Source: Rhizobium sp. L1K21 (GTDB taxonomy: Bacteria; Pseudomonadota; Alphaproteobacteria; Rhizobiales; Rhizobiaceae). From it: a stretch of 64,000 nt of DNA. The DNA lies in the NCBI RefSeq assembly GCF_024055895.1, contig NZ_JAMXLE010000001.1:2224698-2288697 (forward strand), written 5' to 3'. How positions within the stretch are numbered: position 1 is the first letter of the stretch; each line of letters starts with the position of its first letter. Position numbers and translations under genes: made by a program. Below, piece after piece: positions 59,849-64,000 of the stretch. Under the pieces are notes generated by a model that saw only the letters and a list, made by a program, of their open reading frames with translations, had not been told where the DNA came from and did no database searches.

Positions 59849-60871
59849 TCAATGCGTCTTGTTGACGCCGTCGAGCGTCAGGACGATCTTGCCGATATGG
59901 CTCGATTCCTCCATCAGACGATGGGCGCTTGCGACCTGTTCGAGCGGGAAGACCGCGTGAATGAGCGGCTCCACCTTGCCGTTTTCCAGAAGCGGCCAGA
60001 CCTTTTCGCGCAGTTCATCGCGGATCGACATTTTCTCTGCCGCCGTGCGTGGGCGCATGGTGGAACCCATGACGCTGAGACGGTTGACCATGATGGGCGC
60101 GAGATTGACCTTTTCGGCAACGGCCCCGCCCAGAAAAGCAATGATGGACAATCTGCCATCCTTCGACAGCGAGCGGATGTTCTGTTCAAAATAGGCCGCG
60201 CCGATCATGTCGAGAATGACATTGACACCCTTCTCGATGGTCTCACGGCGGATCACCTTGGCAAAATCGGATTGCTTGTAGTTTATGGCATAGTCAGCCC
60301 CGAGCTTGAGGCAGGCATTGCATTTTTCATCCGAGCCGGCCGTGGTGTAGACCGTGGCACCAATGGCCTTGGCGAGCTGGATGGCTGTAGTGCCAATGCC
60401 GCTGGTGCCGCCATGGATGAGCACGCTCTCGCCCTTTTCAAGCTTTGCCATCTGAAACAGGTTGGCCCAAACGGTGAAAAAGGTTTCAGGCAGGGCTGCG
60501 GCGCGGATGGCATCATACCCTTTTGGCCAGGGCAATGTCTGGCTGGCCGGAACCGCACAATATTCCGCATAGCCGCCGCCATTGGCGAGCGCGCAGACGC
60601 TATCCCCGATGGCCAAGCCTTCGACGCCGTCGGCGACTGCCACCACTTCGCCGGCAACTTCCAGGCCCAGGATCGGGCTTGCGTCCGGCGGTGGGGGATA
60701 GGTTCCCTGACGCTGGGCAACATCAGGGCGATTGACGCCGGCCGCTTCGACCTTGATGAGAATTTCCCCCGCTTTCAACACCGGAAGCGGGCCTTTGGCG
60801 ACCTGCATGGCATCAGGACCGCCTGCCGACGGCAGGTCGATGAAGGTCATTTCTTCAGGCAAATGGCTCAT
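59849..60871 (-). CDS. NAD(P)H quinone oxidoreductase, PIG3/zeta-crystallin type
   Basis: 340 residues. MDR superfamily without catalytic zinc ligands: [69 protein letters not shown] (Rossmann motif) and [17 protein letters not shown]. Length normal. The ATG at 60871 has GAGGAGAGAAC upstream. It leads a three-gene unit with two thioesterases, which suggests acyl-CoA or enone detoxification. The upstream 60872-61169 region carries promoter sequence and no further gene that I can support. Confidence 0.93.
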   Translation of the reverse strand: MSHLPEEMTFIDLPSAGGPDAMQVAKGPLPVLKAGEILIKVEAAGVNRPDVAQRQGTYPPPPDASPILGLEVAGEVVAVADGVEGLAIGDSVCALANGGGYAEYCAVPASQTLPWPKGYDAIRAAALPETFFTVWANLFQMAKLEKGESVLIHGGTSGIGTTAIQLAKAIGATVYTTAGSDEKCNACLKLGADYAINYKQSDFAKVIRRETIEKGVNVILDMIGAAYFEQNIRSLSKDGRLSIIAFLGGAVAEKVNLAPIMVNRLSVMGSTMRPRTAAEKMSIRDELREKVWPLLENGKVEPLIHAVFPLEQVASAHRLMEESSHIGKIVLTLDGVNKTH

Positions 60872-61169
60872 GTTCTCTCCTCGCGATGGGCCACATGCTC
60901 TAACAATCTTGCCCCAAGAGGCAACCAGCTTTTTTTATCACCGCCACAATCCGACGCGATTATGGCAAACCACAGACATGATTTTGGCGTATAACCAATT
61001 GTAATAATTAAATTAATTTAATTTGAGAAAGTCTTTCACCGATCATAGCTTGCTTCTCGGACCGGAAAGCGCCGGCAAAGGGGTCAGCCCGATATTGCGA
61101 CTCGACGCTTCCAGACGGTCCTTCAACAGCCCCGCGACGACTGTCCGGGTTCCCACGAAGGTTCACACA

Positions 61170-61427
61170 ATGCGTGCACTTCTCTTTTCAACGATCACCG
61201 CAGCTTCCGTTCTTGCCTTTGGCGCAGCCATGGCCGCAGCCCCGCAAAGCATTGACGGGAAGATCAAACATCTGACCTCGAAAACACTGACGCTTGCCGA
61301 TGGCAGCAGCTATATGCTGCCGAAGAATTTCTCCGCCAAGGGCCTGAAGGCCGGCGAGAAGGTGCATGTCGCCTTCGACGTCATGAACAAGAAGAATGAA
61401 GCGACGAGCGTGACTGTCGTAAAATGA
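61170..61427 (+). CDS. DUF1344 family exported protein
   Basis: 85 residues from the ATG at 61170 (GAAGG nine bases upstream). Signal peptide (RALLFSTITAASVLAFGAAMAAAP) then the DUF1344 pattern: IDGKIKHLTSKTLTLADGSSYMLP and GLKAGEKVHVAFDVMNKKNEATSV. A short periplasmic beta-rich protein; function unknown. Longer in-frame codons upstream lack a start site. Confidence 0.88.
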   Translation: MRALLFSTITAASVLAFGAAMAAAPQSIDGKIKHLTSKTLTLADGSSYMLPKNFSAKGLKAGEKVHVAFDVMNKKNEATSVTVVK

Positions 61428-61498
61428 GCACTCGCTGAAGGCAATGGGCGGGGGTCGCGAACCTCCGCCCTGTCAACATTTTCAAACGATCATCTGAC

Positions 61499-63376
61499 TC
61501 AGCAGCAGGCACCTGCTTCAGATGACTTGATATCGACGAGGCCATTGCTGCCGACACAGTTGAATACAAGGCCGCTGTCGCTTTTCTTGGCCTTCTTTTT
61601 CAACTCCGCGATCTCTGAGACGATGTGGCGTGTGTCGCCGAACATGGCGCCCTGCGGAATTTCCAGAACCCCGATCGAGCAGCGGACAAAGCCGAAGCGG
61701 CGGGCATTGCCGTCGCGGTCGGCACCTTCGATATAGCCGCGTTCGCGGTCTTCAGTGTCGTAAAATTGCTGAATGTCCATGTCGAAGTCGCTGAGAAGAC
61801 GGGACATGATCTCGCTCAGCTCGGCACGGTCCCAGCCTTGCAGCCCGATGAAGAAGTCATCGCCACCGACATGGCCGACGATGGTGCCGGCGGAGAAGAA
61901 ATAGCGCTTCAACAGCCGTGCAAACAGTGCGATCGCTTCATCGCCGCGCTGAAAGCCATAATGATCGTTGAAGGGTTTGAAATTGTCGAAATCGCAATAG
62001 CAGAAATGGCGGCAGGTATCACCGTCAATCGCTGCCTGCTGCATGAACTCGCTGATTGCCTGGTTGCCCGGCAGACCGGAGAGCGGGTTCTGATCCTGCG
62101 CGGCCTTGATCTGTTTTTCGCTGATGATCTTGATCAGCGCTTCTGCTGAAATGACACCGGCATAGGTGAGGTTTTCGGTAAGGATGACGCATGCGGTGCG
62201 CTCGCCTGCGGAAAAGAGCGACATCATCTTTTCCGCCTTGGTGTCGAGATTGACCACCGGGCAAGGCTCCACGAAACTCGAGACCGTGCGCCCATAATTC
62301 TTGTTGTGCAGGAGATCGCGCCCGAAGGGCTGGTAGATCACCTGTTTCAGGCGATGTTCGTGCACGATGCCGCGGGGCTCGCCATTGGCATTGAGAACCG
62401 GGAAGTAGCTCTGCATCGGATTGCTGCGAAAAAGATCGAAAAGCGTGTCGACAGGATCGTTTTCGTAGACGGTCGGCAGTTCCTGCACCGTTTTGCGGAT
62501 CAAAAGTTCATCCAGCGAGGCGGTTGTGCGGTTTCTGCGTCCGACCTCGCGCAGATAGCTGTAGCTGGGTGCCACATTACTGACGCTGGTGGAGGGCTCT
62601 GCAATGAAGAAGCCCTGGACGAAATCGAGACCAAGCTCCTTGGCCACGATGAACTCGCTTTCCGTCTCCACGCCCTCGCCGATGACGCGCACGCCGAGAA
62701 CATGGCAGGCTTCGGCCACGCTTTTCACCAGATGGCGGCTGCGGGCGTTGGTATCGATACCAGAGATGAAGTGACGATCGATCTTCAGATAGTCGATCTC
62801 GAAATCGTTCAGCAACCTCCATTCTGCCGCGCCAGTGCCGAAATCATCAAGCGCCAGCCTGAAGCCAAGCTTGCGGGCGCGGCTCAGGACTGCGGAAAGG
62901 TCGGCGGTCCGGGTGGCATCGCTGCGTTCGGAAAGCTCAAAGCAGATCGAGGATGGCGGGACTTTATTGCGCTCGAGATGCGGCAGCAGCCGCTCCATCA
63001 ACTCCGCGCCCTGCGGCAGCAGACGGTTGTCGAGATTGAGGAAGAGCGTTTTCGATTGATAGCCCGGCAGGGTCGTGAATTTCGCAAGCGCCCGTGAGGT
63101 CAGCAGATATTCCAGCCGCTGAAGATCGCCGTTCAAGGCAAACATGTCGAGCAGATCATGTGGCCCAGAAAAACCCAACTGGTCGAACCCGCGCATGAGG
63201 GATTCATGGCCATAGGTTTCGCCAGACACCGTTTCGACGATCGGTTGAAAGGCGATATCGATTGCTAGTTTGGCAAGCGGAAAAATATCCGGTTCATGGG
63301 GCGCGCTTTCAGGCCCCTGAGACAATGCAAAAGCTTTAAACACAATACACCCCAATACTTTATGCCTTGCGCACAT
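61499..63376 (-). CDS. EAL-CBS-GGDEF cyclic di-GMP protein
   Basis: 625 residues (ATG at 63376; a GTG at 63340 follows TGGGGTG and is an alternative). Order: EAL domain (about 40-280) with ESL in place of EAL (Glu58), CFELSERSD, ALDDFGTGAAEW, YLKIDRHF, RVIGEGVETESE and FVQGFF, keeping the phosphodiesterase residues; then two CBS repeats (about 310-430); then GGDEF (about 445-580) with VGGDDFFIGL, where the fourth motif position is Asp instead of Glu. It is likely a phosphodiesterase with a degenerate cyclase. A CC terminus (EAGACC) is unusual. No membrane segment. Confidence 0.9.
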   Translation of the reverse strand: MCARHKVLGCIVFKAFALSQGPESAPHEPDIFPLAKLAIDIAFQPIVETVSGETYGHESLMRGFDQLGFSGPHDLLDMFALNGDLQRLEYLLTSRALAKFTTLPGYQSKTLFLNLDNRLLPQGAELMERLLPHLERNKVPPSSICFELSERSDATRTADLSAVLSRARKLGFRLALDDFGTGAAEWRLLNDFEIDYLKIDRHFISGIDTNARSRHLVKSVAEACHVLGVRVIGEGVETESEFIVAKELGLDFVQGFFIAEPSTSVSNVAPSYSYLREVGRRNRTTASLDELLIRKTVQELPTVYENDPVDTLFDLFRSNPMQSYFPVLNANGEPRGIVHEHRLKQVIYQPFGRDLLHNKNYGRTVSSFVEPCPVVNLDTKAEKMMSLFSAGERTACVILTENLTYAGVISAEALIKIISEKQIKAAQDQNPLSGLPGNQAISEFMQQAAIDGDTCRHFCYCDFDNFKPFNDHYGFQRGDEAIALFARLLKRYFFSAGTIVGHVGGDDFFIGLQGWDRAELSEIMSRLLSDFDMDIQQFYDTEDRERGYIEGADRDGNARRFGFVRCSIGVLEIPQGAMFGDTRHIVSEIAELKKKAKKSDSGLVFNCVGSNGLVDIKSSEAGACC

Positions 63377-63514
63377 CTAAGCCCCGAAAAATTCACAAAC
63401 CCTGAATCGGGCGTGACAGTTTGATGACATTTTGGCTGCTGGCCTGAACGATCCTTGCGGGACGCATTAGCCAAAGAGGTGCCGGGCCGGATTGCGCTAT
63501 TGTCAATTTTTTTA

Positions 63515-63543
63515 TTGATTGATGAGTCAATCAAAAATATACT
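63515..63543 (+). promoter_or_regulatory. betI promoter with BetI-type inverted-repeat operator
   Basis: TTGATTGA-tgag-TCAATCAA (63515-63534) has perfect 8-bp arms. The left arm contains a TTGATT -35, and a TATACT -10 lies 17 bases later (63538-63543). The start of betI follows at 63567. This fits autoregulation by BetI as known in other proteobacteria. Confidence 0.8.
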
Positions 63544-63566
63544 GCCTTCAACCAAGGGACAATTTT

Positions 63567-64000
63567 ATGCCGAAAGTGGGAATGGAACCGGTGCGCCGAA
63601 AGGCCCTGGTTGATGCTGCGTTGAAAGCAATCGGCGACCACGGCACGCTGTCCGTGAGCATGCAGGAGATTGCCCGCAGCGCCGGTGTTTCGCCCGCGCT
63701 GGCGTTCCATTATTTCGGCTCCAAAGACCAGCTTTTGCTGGCGACCATGCGCAGCCTGCTCAAACAATTGACGCAGGCCACCATTCGCGGATTGAGCGCT
63801 GCGCAGACGCCGCGCGCCCGGGTGAGCGCCATTATCGGCGCGTCGCTGGAGGCCGAACAGTTCACCGCCGCGACAATTTCGGCATGGCTGGCTTTCTATG
63901 TCGAGGCGCAGCGCTCTTCTGAGACGCGGCGGCTGTTGACCATTTATGCAAGCCGGTTGAATTCCAATCTTGTCCACGCTCTCAAGCCGCTTTGCAGCGA
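63567..64000 (+). CDS. betI: Transcriptional repressor BetI, 3' end outside window
   Basis: 144 codons in the window, frame open to the end. TetR family: [19 protein letters not shown], helix-turn-helix [33 protein letters not shown], then ligand domain helices ([22 protein letters not shown]). Very close to rhizobial BetI, repressor of choline-to-betaine genes. AAGGGA is eight bases before the ATG. betAB genes are expected just beyond the window. The BetI-like operator upstream supports the name. Confidence 0.93.
   Translation, partial: MPKVGMEPVRRKALVDAALKAIGDHGTLSVSMQEIARSAGVSPALAFHYFGSKDQLLLATMRSLLKQLTQATIRGLSAAQTPRARVSAIIGASLEAEQFTAATISAWLAFYVEAQRSSETRRLLTIYASRLNSNLVHALKPLCS

Noticed and set aside
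1-64000. CRISPR array, tRNA or rRNA genes
   Set aside because: No regularly spaced direct repeats and no tRNA or rRNA sequence were recognised on reading the window.

Overview
The window looks like chromosomal DNA of a Hyphomicrobiales (Rhizobiales) alphaproteobacterium, most likely of the Brucella/Ochrobactrum type. The reasons are a rhizobial-type gene transfer agent (GTA) cluster, a MucR/Ros zinc-finger regulator, a BetI repressor, many small families typical of this order (DUF1127, DUF1344, DUF1491, DUF2336, DUF5330), high G+C, frequent GTG/TTG starts and CcrM-type GANTC sites. The assignment is by protein recognition only. I saw no tRNA, rRNA, CRISPR array or intact insertion sequence.

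Region 1 (about 1-18.2 kb, almost all minus strand) is a domesticated GTA cluster, read right to left: small and large terminase, TM2 membrane protein, cell-wall hydrolase, portal, [2OG-Fe(II) oxygenase on the opposite strand], small membrane protein, [HigBA-like toxin-antitoxin], prohead protease, capsid, two connectors, a 41-residue protein, tail terminator, a charged 61-residue protein, tail tube, gp10-like protein, tail chaperone, tape measure, distal tail protein, hub, NlpC/P60 peptidase and the very large tip protein, which runs off the window start. No integrase, repressor, replication module or attachment site is visible. The cluster is divided by four intrinsic terminators, by several copies of palindromic intergenic repeats and by the inserted genes. 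Seven GANTC methylation sites lie in a 200-bp stretch before the oxygenase.

Region 2 (18.4-37.9 kb) is housekeeping and envelope DNA: an AhpD-like protein, a LysE exporter, a YcgN-like cysteine-cluster protein, a 348-bp foldback MITE-like element, a class A penicillin-binding protein, a 24-residue membrane peptide, a DUF1214/DUF1254/DUF2127 group, a second toxin-antitoxin pair with a palindromic operator, DUF2336 and DUF1491 proteins, an LTA-synthase-like alkaline-phosphatase-fold enzyme, a soluble chemotaxis receptor beside a decayed receptor fragment, a peptidoglycan-binding protein overlapping a DivJ/PleC-like histidine kinase, SufE, a DUF6456 protein with a stand-alone DnaA domain IV-like protein, a candidate plus-strand small RNA, and MucR.

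Region 3 (38.2-51.8 kb) holds a complete seven-gene Mrp/Pha Na+(K+)/H+ antiporter operon (A to G, minus strand), then MsrB, a hemolysin III-family protein, a DksA/TraR zinc-finger protein, a universal stress protein, two secreted proteins, a PCu(A)C copper chaperone, a small secreted protein, a di-heme peroxidase and a GcvA-type LysR regulator.

Region 4 (51.8-64 kb) holds a DUF1127-like protein and two SPINDLY/OGT-type TPR glycosyltransferases about 3 kb apart, with a GST, an R. etli-type L-asparaginase and a diguanylate cyclase between them. It continues with two thioesterases in an apparent operon with a quinone oxidoreductase, a DUF1344 protein, an EAL-CBS-GGDEF protein and the start of betI with a recognisable operator. 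I found no clear, wholly new multi-gene system. The best leads are the GTA architecture, the GANTC cluster, the foldback element and the paired glycosyltransferases.
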